DNA from: G963704535 sp963704535
GTDB taxonomy: Bacteria; Chloroflexota; Chloroflexia; Chloroflexales; Roseiflexaceae
NCBI GenBank assembly: GCA_963704535.1
Contig: OY969916.1
Span: 5,642,001-5,706,000, forward strand
Direction: 5' to 3'
Length of the DNA stretch: 64,000 nt
The notes beneath the pieces are model-generated. The model was not told the origin of the DNA. It did not search any database and worked only from the letters and a program-made list of their open reading frames with translations. The translations under genes and the position numbers were made by a program. Below, piece by piece: positions 17,150-25,238 of the stretch; position 1 is the first letter of the stretch, and every line of letters begins with the position of its first letter.

Positions 17150-17485
17150 ATGTCTACCTTCGATGACCTCCTCAACGGCCGGCCGGTGCCTACCCAGGCG
17201 ACGGCCCGCGCGGCGCGCGCCTTTATCCGCAGCCTCGGCGCCGATGTCGGCGAGCAGATCAGCAAGGATGAGGCAATCTTCCAGCGCGGGCGGCCCTTCT
17301 GTACGCTTGCCATCGAGCGTGGCGAGGTGCAGGTACGCTTTCCTCCCGATGCCGCGCCACCCGACGCGCACAAATTGCTGCGCGGCGACGCCAAGAGCCG
17401 GCGATTTGTACGCCTCCGCACGCCCACTGATCTCTCGGACCAGGTACGCGCGATTATCCGTGCAGTCTACAATCAGGCAGCGTGA
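17150..17485 (+). CDS. Conserved hypothetical protein (DUF5655/DUF1801-like size)
   Basis: A 111-residue soluble protein. I start it at ATG 17150 because AAAGGAGG lies seven bases upstream; the frame is open to 17078 but without a ribosome site. It has a helical first third (ARAARAFIRSLGADVGEQI), a beta-rich middle (PFCTLAIERGEVQVRF) and a C-terminal helix (DLSDQVRAIIRAVYNQA), an order resembling small YdhG/DUF5655 domains. No function can be given. A type B repeat fragment follows directly, then a strong terminator. Confidence 0.65.
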   Translation: MSTFDDLLNGRPVPTQATARAARAFIRSLGADVGEQISKDEAIFQRGRPFCTLAIERGEVQVRFPPDAAPPDAHKLLRGDAKSRRFVRLRTPTDLSDQVRAIIRAVYNQAA

Positions 17486-17490
17486 CGGTT

Positions 17491-17568
17491 GAGCGGCTGT
17501 CTGAAAGGGGGAGTTTGAGGGGCAGCTCCTCAAGAATCCCTCTCCTCCACGAACTACGAGCGACAAAT
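17491..17568. repeat. Type B palindromic element, right end eroded
   Basis: GGCTGTCTGAAAGGGGGAGTTTGAGG then the inner palindrome GAGGGGCAGCTCCTC and the CACGAACTACGAG segment seen in other copies. The closing TTTTCAGACAG arm is missing. Confidence 0.65.
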
Positions 17569-17588
17569 CAACCTTCGGAGAGAGGAAA

Positions 17589-17639
17589 CCCAAAGGCTGA
17601 TGCGGAGCAGGATGTATCTGCTCCGCATCAGCCTTTGGG
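17589..17639. terminator. Convergent terminator, 22-bp perfect stem
   Basis: CCCAAAGGCTGATGCGGAGC begins a perfect 22-bp stem (17589-17610 with 17618-17639) with a seven-base loop. It lies between the hypothetical gene at 17150 and the convergent anti-sigma gene. Confidence 0.8.
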
Positions 17640-17646
17640 TTGGGGC

Positions 17647-18708
17647 TTAACGTCCGCGCCTGGCGGCGCGGAGCGCCCAGCCGCCCAGAATCAGAGCCAC
17701 AAGCACCCCCAGGATGATCCCGATCAGGCGGAAGGGCGAGCTTGGCGGCGGCGCCTGTATGTTCGGCGCTGCCGACGGCGGCGCGGCTAGATCGGCCGTA
17801 TCGCCTGACGCGATGCCGGAGGTGGCGATCGGCGCGCTCTGCTGAAGGGTCGGCCCCTCATTGGCAAGGGCGGGCGGCTGCGTCGCTGCCACCCCGGCTG
17901 CGGTAGGCTCTGCCGCTATCCCCATAGCCGGTTCGGCCGGCGCCGCAGTCGGCTGTGTGGTAGGCAGCGTGTCCCCTGATGGCGGCTGCTCTGGCTGTGC
18001 TGCCGCAGGAGGCGGCGCGATTGCGAGCGGCGTCCCCTGGATGATCTGAGTGCTGGCCATCGGCAGGGTCGTCTCCTGCCCACCCGAGGTGGAAGGGAGA
18101 CCGGCTGGATTCTCGGTCGGTGCGGTCGCTGCCGGAGGAGCTGTCGCTGCGGGAGCGGCAGTGGGTGCCGCAGCGGCCGCCGCAGGGGCCTGGGCGGCCG
18201 GGGTGGCTGCGGCATCCTCTGCGGCGAAGGACTCCTCGCTGCTCCTGAGTTCCTGTGCGGCGGCTGCCGGGGCGATGGTGGGTGCGACGGCCTCCTGCTG
18301 CGGCGCCAGCGCGGCCGCTCCGCCGGCGGGCGCGGCGGTAGGGGCGGAGCTGATGGCGGGGGCACCGCCGCCCATGCTGCCGGAGCGAAAGATCACGGCT
18401 GTAAAGGCCACCACGCAGAGCAGGCCGACCAGCGCCGAGCCGAGGCCCATCCAGGGGAACGACCAGGCGCGCCGGGGGCTGATCGCGGCGGCGTCGAGCG
18501 CGAACGAGCGCGGCGGCTTCAGCGGCTCAAGCTCGCGCAGCAGCCCCACGGTCGCCCGCAGCTCGCCGAGGGCGCCACGGAGCGCCGGCTCGCGGCGCAG
18601 GCGCTCCTCCAGCATAGCGCGCTCATCGGCGGCGAGCTGGCTATCGATATAGGCCGAAAGCAGTTCCAGGTCGGAGTCATTGAGTTGTGAGTTTAGCGGT
18701 AGAGTCAT
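17647..18708 (-). CDS. Membrane anti-sigma factor-like protein with long Pro/Ala region
   Basis: A 353-residue protein. The N-terminus LSAYIDSQLAADERAMLEERL and the following helix are typical of the anti-sigma domain that holds an ECF factor, but the zinc His/Cys residues are absent. A membrane helix follows near residue 90 (ALVGLLCVVAFTAVIF), then about 200 residues of Ala/Pro/Thr/Gln-rich linker outside the membrane, and a final hydrophobic helix (IGIILGVLVALILGGWAL) with a basic end. It lies 118 bases after the ECF sigma gene on the same strand and should bind it. The exposed region might sense the envelope. Confidence 0.78.
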   Translation of the reverse strand: MTLPLNSQLNDSDLELLSAYIDSQLAADERAMLEERLRREPALRGALGELRATVGLLRELEPLKPPRSFALDAAAISPRRAWSFPWMGLGSALVGLLCVVAFTAVIFRSGSMGGGAPAISSAPTAAPAGGAAALAPQQEAVAPTIAPAAAAQELRSSEESFAAEDAAATPAAQAPAAAAAAPTAAPAATAPPAATAPTENPAGLPSTSGGQETTLPMASTQIIQGTPLAIAPPPAAAQPEQPPSGDTLPTTQPTAAPAEPAMGIAAEPTAAGVAATQPPALANEGPTLQQSAPIATSGIASGDTADLAAPPSAAPNIQAPPPSSPFRLIGIILGVLVALILGGWALRAARRGR

Positions 18709-18737
18709 TGAAGTAGTAACCAGCTCTATAGGCTTTT

Positions 18738-18836
18738 AGAAACTGTTTGAAAAAGACATTCTCTCGCCTACGATCCAGGGTGGAAAGAGGGTTCTTGAGG
18801 GGCGACCTCCTCAAACTCCCCCTTTTCAAACAGCTC
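18738..18836. repeat. Type B palindromic element
   Basis: Complete copy in the inverse orientation between sigma and anti-sigma genes: AACTGTTTGAAAAAG at one end and CCTTTTCAAACAGCTC at the other, with the GAGGGGCGACCTCCTC core. The sigma gene ends inside this element. Confidence 0.85.
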
Positions 18837-19443
18837 GGTTGTCGAAACTCTCGTTCTCATGACGGTAGCGCGCCGGCAAGAGTTCCCCAGCCTTGAGGAT
18901 GGTGCGCAGGCGGGCGCGTCCGCGGCTAAGGCGCGACTTGACGGTGCCGAGATTGGTGTTGGTGATCTGGGCGATCTCCTCGTAGGCCAGGCCCTGGATA
19001 TCGCTTAGGACCAGCACGAGGCGCTGATCCTCGGGTAGGCCGGCGAGCCCTTCCTGGATCGCCGCCGCCAGCTCACGCCGCAGCGCGAAATCGTCGGGCA
19101 ACTCGCCCTTGTCGGCGATCTGGAGCGGTGAGTCGTCCTCCTCGTCGGAGGCGACATTGAGGGAGACCGATGGGCGGCGCTTGCGGGCGCGCAGCACGTC
19201 ATAACAAGTGTTAGTGGCGATCCGCAGTATCCAGGAGCGGAACGCCCCGCCCCGGAAGCTGCGGATGTTCCGAAACGCGGAGAGGAACGCATCCTGCGCG
19301 GCGTCGGCCGCGCTGTCGGCGTCGCCAAGCATGCGGTAGCACAGGTTGTAGACGCGCCCCTCGTACAGGCGCACCAGCGCGTTGAAGCCTTCGACATCGC
19401 CGCGCTGGGCCACCTCGATCAGGCGTCGTTCCTCATCGGCCAT
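18826..19443 (-). CDS. ECF-type RNA polymerase sigma factor
   Basis: A 205-residue sigma-70 family ECF factor from ATG 19443; a GTG at 19467 is an alternative. Region 2 is clear (NALVRLYEGRVYNLCYRMLG, then ADAAQDAFLSAFRNIRSFRG and FRSWILRIATNTCYDVLR) and region 4 follows (LPEDQRLVLVLSDIQGLAYE, then ITNTNLGTVKSRLSRGRARL). It resembles the SigW/RpoE group. The downstream membrane anti-sigma should control it. Its final residues NRAV and the TGA stop are provided by the edge of a type B repeat, so the natural C-terminus may have been changed. Confidence 0.92.
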   Translation of the reverse strand: MADEERRLIEVAQRGDVEGFNALVRLYEGRVYNLCYRMLGDADSAADAAQDAFLSAFRNIRSFRGGAFRSWILRIATNTCYDVLRARKRRPSVSLNVASDEEDDSPLQIADKGELPDDFALRRELAAAIQEGLAGLPEDQRLVLVLSDIQGLAYEEIAQITNTNLGTVKSRLSRGRARLRTILKAGELLPARYRHENESFDNRAV

Positions 19444-19663
19444 TGCTTGCGTCGCTCCACGACTCACCGTCGCATCAGGTCCGGGAGCTTATTATAGCAG
19501 AGCGCGGGCGAGCTGTGGTATACTGGGTGAACTCCATATTTGATGACCATATACTGATCACGAGTGCAGGCTACCGCACGTTCGATCCGAGTTGGAGGGG
19601 CGGTCCTCTCCACGCTTCCCCTTTACTTGGGGCGGGTTCGCGGTAGGCCACGCTGTTTTCCTG

Positions 19664-19762
19664 AGAGGCTGTTTGAAAAGGGGAGTTTGAGGGGAAGCCC
19701 CTCAAGAGCCTCTTTTCTGCCACCGAACTCGTAAGATAAACGGGCTTTTCAAACAATCTCTG
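19664..19762. repeat. Type B palindromic element
   Basis: Complete copy: GAGAGGCTGTTTGAAAAGG ... GAGGGGAAGCCCCTC ... CGGGCTTTTCAAACAATCTC. It occupies most of the gap between the sigma gene and the response regulator; the rest of 19444-19779 shows nothing further. Confidence 0.85.
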
Positions 19763-19779
19763 AGATTGCGAGGATACCC

Positions 19780-20442
19780 ATGACCGATGGAGCGTTCGAA
19801 GTGCTGATCGTCGAGGACGAGGCGGTTCTGCGGGAACAGATCGAGCAGTTGCTGGCTATCTCAGGCTACCAGGTGCGGGTCGCCGAGGACGTGGCAAGCG
19901 CGATCGTCGCGCTTGATCAGCAGCCGCCGGACGTGATCCTCAGTGACCTGATGCTGTCCGATCTGCCGGCCTACGCCCTGTTGAAGTATGTTCAGGAGCG
20001 GTGGCCCGATCTGCCGGTGCTGGTGATGACCGCCTATGCCTCGATAGAGAGCGCGGTCGAGGTGCTCAAGCAGGGGGCCTACGACTATCTGCTGAAGCCG
20101 GTGACGGCGCCAGAGCTGACGGCGGCGCTGGGGCGGGCGGCCAACGCGGTGTCGCTCCAGCGATCACGGGCCCGCGCGGAGCACCTGCGGCACATCGCCG
20201 AGGTCGCGCTGACCCTGGCCCACGAGATCAATAATCCGCTGGCGATCATCATGGGCGAGCTTCAGCTCCAGCTTGAGACCGGGAGCGCGGACATGCCCGG
20301 CCGGCGAGCGATGGAGATCAGCCTGGAATCGGCGCACCGGATCGCTGGCGTGGTTCGCAGGATATCGGCGCTGCAAGAGGTGGCCTACCAGGAGCATGGC
20401 GGCATTCGCCTGATCGACTTGGGAACGAGCGTCGGCGCATGA
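19780..20442 (+). CDS. Response regulator receiver fused to HisKA domain without ATPase
   Basis: A 220-residue cytoplasmic protein. Residues 1-120 are a receiver domain with acidic pocket E12/D13, phospho-acceptor D56, T84 and K106. A short linker leads to a histidine-kinase dimerisation domain with the H-box ALTLAHEINNPLAIIMGEL, His148 being the phospho site, and the two-helix hairpin to about residue 200. The ATPase domain is absent and the frame ends normally. It could act as a phosphotransfer relay or dimeric partner to a separate kinase. No kinase gene is nearby. Confidence 0.85.
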   Translation: MTDGAFEVLIVEDEAVLREQIEQLLAISGYQVRVAEDVASAIVALDQQPPDVILSDLMLSDLPAYALLKYVQERWPDLPVLVMTAYASIESAVEVLKQGAYDYLLKPVTAPELTAALGRAANAVSLQRSRARAEHLRHIAEVALTLAHEINNPLAIIMGELQLQLETGSADMPGRRAMEISLESAHRIAGVVRRISALQEVAYQEHGGIRLIDLGTSVGA

Positions 20443-20522
20443 GATTGGAGATTACTTGTTGTCCGTTGTCAGTAGTCAGTAGTCAGTTGCGCCGCAACTG
20501 ACTACTGACTACGGACCGTAAC

Positions 20523-22193
20523 TTACTCGAACCGAAGTTGCGTCTGCCCGACCTGGAGCACGTCGCCACGGCGCACCTGGACCGGCCCGGCGACCTGTTG
20601 GCCATTCAGGTAGGTGCCGTGGGAGCTGCCGACATCCTCGACGGTGACCTGGCGCCCGTCGTTGCGAACCACCGCGTGGCGCCGCGAGATGGTGCCGTCT
20701 TCGAGCAGCAGGATCGCGCAGTCGTCGCCGCGGCCGATCTGCGACTCGGGGCCGGCGAGTGGGTAGCTACGCGCTTGGGACGGCCCGGCGATCACCACGA
20801 GCAGGCCCCATGCCGAAGACTGGGCCGGCGCGGGCATGGCCACCGGCGCGCTGGCCACCTGGTAGGGCTGGGTCGACCCGACCGCAGGCGGCGGGGCATA
20901 GACCGGCACGGCTGCCGGGGCTGCGGCGGGGCGGCGAGTTACCCGCAGCAGCGAGAAGAGCATGACTCCCAGGAGCAGCACGGCGCCGCAGACCAGCACG
21001 CCCAGAATGAGCAGCCTGTCGCTGCCGAGCCGGGCGCCGGCCGCGCCGCCGGGCGCCGCTGGGACACCTGGCTCGGTGACCAATCCGGTTCCCGGCTCGG
21101 CTGGGATGCTCGGCTCGGTACCCAACCCGTCTCCCGGCTCGGCTGGGATGCTCGGCTCGGCGCCCGGTTGCTGGGCGGCCTGGCCGCCCAACGCCTTGCA
21201 GGCGTCGATGCGACCGCTGCCCAGGTAGCCCTTCTCGACCAGCCGCCGGTTCTGGCGCGAGATGTCTGCGGCCTGGCTCTTGATCTCCTCGGCCACCTGC
21301 CGCGCGTCCCAGTCGGGGTGCTCGGAGAAGAGCAGCGCAGCCAGCGCCGCGACGAACGGCGTGGCCTGCGATGTGCCGCTCATGTAGTCGTAGTCCTGGT
21401 GGAAACGCTCATCCTCGGGGATCTCGTCGCTGGTCAGGTAGACCTCGTAGGTCGGCATGGTCGAGAGGATGTGGACGCCGGGCGCGGTCACGCCGATCCA
21501 GGGGCCGGAGTTGGAGAACGCGGCCTTGCGGTCGTTGTCGTCGGTGGCGGCGACAACCAGCACATCGGGGTTGTCGCCGATGATCGCGTTGGGGAGCGGC
21601 ACGAAGTCGTTGCCGGCGGCCACTACCACCAGCGAGCCTTTGTCCTGGGCGTAGCGGATGGCGGCGCTGACCAGCTCGGACTCGGTCTCGGCGCCGATCG
21701 TGAGGGTCGCGCCGAGGCTCAGGTTGATCACTTGGGCGCCCTGGTCGGCGGAGAAGCGGATGCCGCGGGCGATCGAGCGGTCGGAGCCGGAGCCGCGGGC
21801 GTTCATGACGCGCACCGGCAGGATCTGCACGCCGGGGGCCAGGCCGGCGCCGCCCTCGGCGTTGTCGAGCGTGGCGGCGATGATCCCGGCGACATTGGTG
21901 CCGTGGCCGTTCTCGTCGGTGGGGTCGTCGTCGCCGTCGACGAAGTCGTCGCCGTCGGTGCGTAGCCGGTCGACGAGATCGGGGTGGCCCAGGTCCACGC
22001 CGCTATCGACGACGGCGACGGTGACGTTGGGGTTGCCGATGGTGTAACCCCAGGCGCAGGCGGCGCCGATGTGGGCCAGCGCCCACTGGTCGGCGTACAG
22101 CGGGTCGCTGGGGTCTTCGATGTTCTGGGCCAGCGCCACGAGCGGCGTGAGCAGTGTGGCTAGCAGGATGGCGCGGATTGCGAAGCGTTTCAT
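20523..22193 (-). CDS. Subtilisin-like serine protease with membrane anchor and FHA domain
   Basis: A 556-residue protein from ATG 22193. Residues 1-22 are a signal peptide. The S8 catalytic triad is D63 (AVVDSGVDLGHPD), H97 (NGHGTNVAG) and S275 (SGTSQATPF). Residues 340-385 are a linker with three EPSIPAEPG-like repeats. A membrane helix follows (393-415), then a Pro-rich stretch and a C-terminal FHA domain (about 478-556) with IGRGDD, SRRHA and SSHGTYLNG. The protease would face outward and the phosphothreonine-binding FHA domain inward. An upstream ATG at 22304 gives an unlikely N-terminus. Next gene upstream is another membrane protein, 123 bases away. Confidence 0.9.
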   Translation of the reverse strand: MKRFAIRAILLATLLTPLVALAQNIEDPSDPLYADQWALAHIGAACAWGYTIGNPNVTVAVVDSGVDLGHPDLVDRLRTDGDDFVDGDDDPTDENGHGTNVAGIIAATLDNAEGGAGLAPGVQILPVRVMNARGSGSDRSIARGIRFSADQGAQVINLSLGATLTIGAETESELVSAAIRYAQDKGSLVVVAAGNDFVPLPNAIIGDNPDVLVVAATDDNDRKAAFSNSGPWIGVTAPGVHILSTMPTYEVYLTSDEIPEDERFHQDYDYMSGTSQATPFVAALAALLFSEHPDWDARQVAEEIKSQAADISRQNRRLVEKGYLGSGRIDACKALGGQAAQQPGAEPSIPAEPGDGLGTEPSIPAEPGTGLVTEPGVPAAPGGAAGARLGSDRLLILGVLVCGAVLLLGVMLFSLLRVTRRPAAAPAAVPVYAPPPAVGSTQPYQVASAPVAMPAPAQSSAWGLLVVIAGPSQARSYPLAGPESQIGRGDDCAILLLEDGTISRRHAVVRNDGRQVTVEDVGSSHGTYLNGQQVAGPVQVRRGDVLQVGQTQLRFE

Positions 22194-22316
22194 AGCGGTG
22201 CTCTGGGCGGCTCCGAGGGCGGCCACGGAGGGGCCGCCATACATGGACAGGGCGGCCACGCGGGGCGCGCAGGACGGGTCGGCTGGTCGGCTCCGGGCGG
22301 CCATGGGGCGCCTGGG

Positions 22317-22859
22317 CTATGTTTGTGGCAACTGCACGCTGCGCAGATACCACGCGCCTTCGAGCTTGCTGAGTTCGAAGGTGGTGTCGATCGCTTTCTC
22401 GCCGGACTTGACCTCGCTGCCGAAGTCGATCTGGTAGTGCATGGTGCCGGTCCAGCGCACGTGGGCGATGTCGCCGTCGTTGTCGAGCAGCTCGTAGTGG
22501 GCGTTGTCGATGCGGATCTCTTTGATGTACTCGATGTAGGCGCGGATCTCGGGGCCGATCTCTTTCTTGAACACGGTCGGCTCGACGTAGGAGAGCATCT
22601 TCGAGGCGTCCCTGGCCTCGACGGCGGCGACGAAGCCGCGCACGACCTCGATGGGCCGTTGGTCGCTCATTGGGTCGGGCTGGCGGGTGGCGAAGAAGAA
22701 TGTGCCGGTGAGCAGCACCAGGACGACCGCGATGATCGCCCAACGCCAGGGGCTAGGCGGGCGGGCGCGCCGGTCGTCGGCGGGGCGGCTCAGCTCCGGG
22801 GGCGGCGTGAGCGGCGCGGTGATGGGTTTGCGCTCTGTGGTAGCCGGGTCTTGGCTCAT
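22317..22859 (-). CDS. Single-pass membrane protein with NTF2-like outer domain
   Basis: About 180 residues from ATG 22859, which follows GAGG. The first 40 residues are Pro/Arg-rich and cytoplasmic, then comes one membrane helix (WAIIAVVLVLLTGTFFFA). The outer part, VVRGFVAAVEARDASKMLSYVEP onward and ending in EGAWYLRSVQLP, has the pattern of SnoaL/DUF4878-like (NTF2-fold) lipoprotein domains. No enzymatic function is evident. It precedes the subtilase-FHA gene on the same strand and may be co-transcribed with it. Confidence 0.7.
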   Translation of the reverse strand: MSQDPATTERKPITAPLTPPPELSRPADDRRARPPSPWRWAIIAVVLVLLTGTFFFATRQPDPMSDQRPIEVVRGFVAAVEARDASKMLSYVEPTVFKKEIGPEIRAYIEYIKEIRIDNAHYELLDNDGDIAHVRWTGTMHYQIDFGSEVKSGEKAIDTTFELSKLEGAWYLRSVQLPQT

Positions 22860-22967
22860 GGGAACCTCACGAGTACCAAAAGCTTTGTGTAGCCTGAGCG
22901 ACGACGCCCCCGTAGGAGGCATGGGCCAGGGCGATATGAAGGGTGTAGAGGGCTTTTTGTCATAGAT

Positions 22968-23837
22968 TTAGTCGGTCGCGATGTCAGCTTCGACGACACG
23001 CTCTTGGCGCGGCAGCATGTAGGCGCCGGCCGAGCGGCGCGGGAAGACGTGCTCGGCGACCGGGACGTAGCGGCCGGCGTCCTCCAGGTAGAGGTGCTGG
23101 CCGATGCGGATGACGGTGTCGGCGATCTCGATCACATTGTAGGAGTTCTTGCCGCGCTCACGGCTTTTACCGCGCCGCGAGGTGGTCGTCCCACTTTGGC
23201 AGATGATCGTGCCCTGCCGCAGGTCCGGCAGGACGTCCAGCGTCGTCCCGACGTAGGAGACGTGGATGTGGCCGCACAGTAATAATTCGACGCCGCAGCG
23301 GTCTAAAAGTTGCACCGCAGCTTCGGCGTTGTGGATCTTGCGGCGGTCGTGGCTGCCGGGCGGGTTGACGACGTGGTGGTGCAGCACGGCGACTTTGCAG
23401 GTGCCGGGCGGTTGGTGGGTGAAAATGCGCTCGAAGGCCGCGATCTGGTCGGGCTTGAGCAGGCCGCCGTCGATCGTCAGGCCGTGGGCGGTGTTGCCGC
23501 CGGCGACGACTAGGCCGGGCCGCTCGAAGACTGGGTTGAGGTCGGGCGAGATGTAGCGGCGGTAGCGATCGAGCGAGCGGAACAGGCGCAGGTAGGGGTT
23601 GAACAGCGGCACGTCGTGGTTGCCGGGGACGACCAGGCGCGGCTCTGGGAGGCTCTTGAGGTAGGCGACGATCGTGCGCCACTGCCAGGCGAAGTCGGCG
23701 CGCTGGACGAAGTCGCCGGAGATGACCAGCAGATCGGGCTTGAGGTCGTGGGCCTCGCGGGCGACCTGCTCGGCCAGCCGGGTGTTGAAGGGTGGGCCGG
23801 CGTGCAGGTCGGAGATGTGCATGAGGGTGTAGGGCAC
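22968..23837 (-). CDS. Calcineurin-like metallophosphoesterase
   Basis: A 289-residue cytoplasmic protein starting with GTG 23837 behind GGAGGA. The five metallophosphoesterase motifs are present: ISDLHAGP, VISGDFVQRAD, VPGNHDVPL, AVLHHHVV and LLCGHIHVSY. The dimetal site should hydrolyse phosphodiesters; class III cyclic-nucleotide phosphodiesterase-like members look similar, but the substrate is not known. The start codon is four bases after the stop of a small membrane protein gene, so the two are coupled. Confidence 0.88.
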   Translation of the reverse strand: MPYTLMHISDLHAGPPFNTRLAEQVAREAHDLKPDLLVISGDFVQRADFAWQWRTIVAYLKSLPEPRLVVPGNHDVPLFNPYLRLFRSLDRYRRYISPDLNPVFERPGLVVAGGNTAHGLTIDGGLLKPDQIAAFERIFTHQPPGTCKVAVLHHHVVNPPGSHDRRKIHNAEAAVQLLDRCGVELLLCGHIHVSYVGTTLDVLPDLRQGTIICQSGTTTSRRGKSRERGKNSYNVIEIADTVIRIGQHLYLEDAGRYVPVAEHVFPRRSAGAYMLPRQERVVEADIATD

Positions 23838-23840
23838 CGG

Positions 23841-23987
23841 CTATTCCTCCGCAGTGGCGGCTGGCGTGGCGGCGGCGTCGCGCGCCTTGGTGCGCGCCAG
23901 GTCGACCAGCGCTCGCAGGATGCTCAAGACTTCGACGCCGAGGGCGACGACGAAGATGTATTTGATGACGGCGACGGCGACTTCCAT
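23841..23987 (-). CDS. Small membrane protein, 48 residues
   Basis: ATG 23987 has GAGGAG six bases upstream. The product MEVAVAVIKYIFVVALGVEV continues with LSILRALVDLARTKARD and an Ala/Thr tail, so a single hydrophobic helix followed by a basic amphipathic stretch. Its ATG overlaps the TGA of the toxin gene (TGATG), and its stop is three bases before the phosphoesterase start, so all three appear to be translated from one mRNA. Too short for most gene finders; no known family recognised. Confidence 0.6.
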   Translation of the reverse strand: MEVAVAVIKYIFVVALGVEVLSILRALVDLARTKARDAAATPAATAEE

Positions 23988-24337
23988 CAGCTACTCCTCA
24001 GCTCGAACAGTTTGCGTAGTTTGCGGGCCACCTCAACTTGTTTCGCGCGTGGCAGTGTTCCTAGCTCACGTCTGATCAGCGAAGTTGTCACCTTTACCAT
24101 TCGATGTAAGCGCAAGGTTGACGTTACGTGCAGCCCGGTTATGCTGAAATCGGCGTGTTCGGCTTCGAGCAAAATATCGGTTGCCAGCAAATCGGAAGGT
24201 GTTTGGCTGCTGATAAATGCCAGGACGATATGTCGATGCGCACCGATAGGGTTCGTCAAACAGACCGCAGGGCGAACTTTGATAGCCGTAAGATCATCAA
24301 AAGGGAAGGGTACAAGGACAATCTTATACTTGGTCAT
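23987..24337 (-). CDS. MazF/PemK-family toxin
   Basis: A 116-residue protein from ATG 24337 with the PemK/MazF beginning KIVLVPFPFDDLTAIKVRPAV and the core strand IVLAFISSQTPSD; the end is helical (RRELGTLPRAKQVEVARKLRK). These proteins are sequence-specific mRNA endonucleases neutralised by their antitoxin. The preceding antitoxin gene overlaps it by 14 bases, the usual toxin-antitoxin arrangement. An in-frame ATG at 24352 is less likely. Confidence 0.82.
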   Translation of the reverse strand: MTKYKIVLVPFPFDDLTAIKVRPAVCLTNPIGAHRHIVLAFISSQTPSDLLATDILLEAEHADFSITGLHVTSTLRLHRMVKVTTSLIRRELGTLPRAKQVEVARKLRKLFELRSS

Positions 24338-24578
24338 GGAACGGCTTCCCATCCTGCATCGTATAGATGTCCTCAGTGGATTCCTTCAGAAAATCAAACG
24401 AAGGACTCGTAGCGGTGGCTTGCAACCATTCCTGCTCGGTTATGTCTATCTCTTCGGTCACCAGGATAATGACGCGAACACGACTTGGACCAATACTGGG
24501 AAGTGGTTCATCTAGGAGAAGCCGCTGGTGTTGATCGATCGTACCAGTTGTTTCGATCGCTCGCATTGTGACTTCCAT
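24324..24578 (-). CDS. Antitoxin of the MazF/PemK-like pair
   Basis: An 84-residue protein from ATG 24578, which has AGAGAGGAA upstream. The N-terminus (RAIETTGTIDQHQRLLLDEP) resembles the swapped-hairpin or DUF2281-type fold of small antitoxins; the C-terminal half (FDFLKESTEDIYTMQDGKPF) is acidic and probably unfolded until it wraps the toxin. It likely represses its own promoter. The neighbouring overlapping MazF-like gene supports the assignment more than the sequence itself. Confidence 0.7.
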   Translation of the reverse strand: MEVTMRAIETTGTIDQHQRLLLDEPLPSIGPSRVRVIILVTEEIDITEQEWLQATATSPSFDFLKESTEDIYTMQDGKPFHDQV

Positions 24579-24686
24579 ATTATTTCCTCTCTGTTCGCAG
24601 CCAGATTGTAGCACAAAACCAACCAGCTAACATACGAGTTGATGATATAATGGCGCCCCAGGAAACACCCCACCTGGAGATCTGCG

Positions 24687-25157
24687 ATGACTGTCAACTA
24701 TGTGCGTTGGCTACGCAGCTATATTGGACACCAGCGGCTCTTGCAGCTCTCGGTGAGCGCGTTTATTCGCGACGACCGGGGGCGGGTGCTGCTGGGCCGC
24801 CGCAGCGACGTGATGCTTTGGGCGCCGCCCTCCGGCGTGGTCCAGCTGGGCGAGACGCCGGTGCGAACGCTGGTGCGCGAGGTGCAGGAGGAGACCGGCC
24901 TGCACATCGAGGTCGCGCGGCTGATCGGGCTGTACACCGGCCCGGACTTCGAGTGGACGTACCCGAACGGCGACCAGGCGCAAATCATCAGCGCCTTCTT
25001 CGTCTGCCGGGTGCTCGGCGGGGTGATGACGCCAGATCACCACGAGTTTGTGGACCTGGGCTATTTCGCCCCGGACGCTTTTCCGCCGCTGATGCCCCGC
25101 TGCGTGCGGATGCTGAAGGATGCGCTCGCGGGACGGCGTGAGGCTACCTTTGACTGA
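24687..25157 (+). CDS. Nudix hydrolase
   Basis: A 156-residue protein. The Nudix box is complete: GVVQLGETPVRTLVREVQEE followed by TGL (about residues 50-72), with the usual start VSAFIRDDRGRVLLGRRS before it. It should hydrolyse a nucleoside diphosphate linked to another group using Mg. The first 20 residues (VRWLRSYIGHQRLLQLSVSA) are as in a large Nudix subgroup of Gram-positive and Chloroflexota proteins. It is the first of two plus-strand genes with the glycosyltransferase, separated by a repeat hairpin. Confidence 0.9.
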   Translation: MTVNYVRWLRSYIGHQRLLQLSVSAFIRDDRGRVLLGRRSDVMLWAPPSGVVQLGETPVRTLVREVQEETGLHIEVARLIGLYTGPDFEWTYPNGDQAQIISAFFVCRVLGGVMTPDHHEFVDLGYFAPDAFPPLMPRCVRMLKDALAGRREATFD

Positions 25158-25159
25158 TG

Positions 25160-25232
25160 ATGAGATTAGAGATTGGAGATTGGAGATTGGAGATTGAGCG
25201 CTCAATCTCCAATCTCCAATCTCCAATCTCCG
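25160..25232. repeat. GATTGGA tandem array with inverted copy
   Basis: GATTAGAGATTGGAGATTGG (25162-25181) and further units are followed by CAATCTCCAATCTCC units up to 25231, forming a perfect long hairpin between the Nudix and glycosyltransferase genes. Same family as 9793 and 10876. Confidence 0.85.
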
Positions 25233-25238
25233 AGGAAC

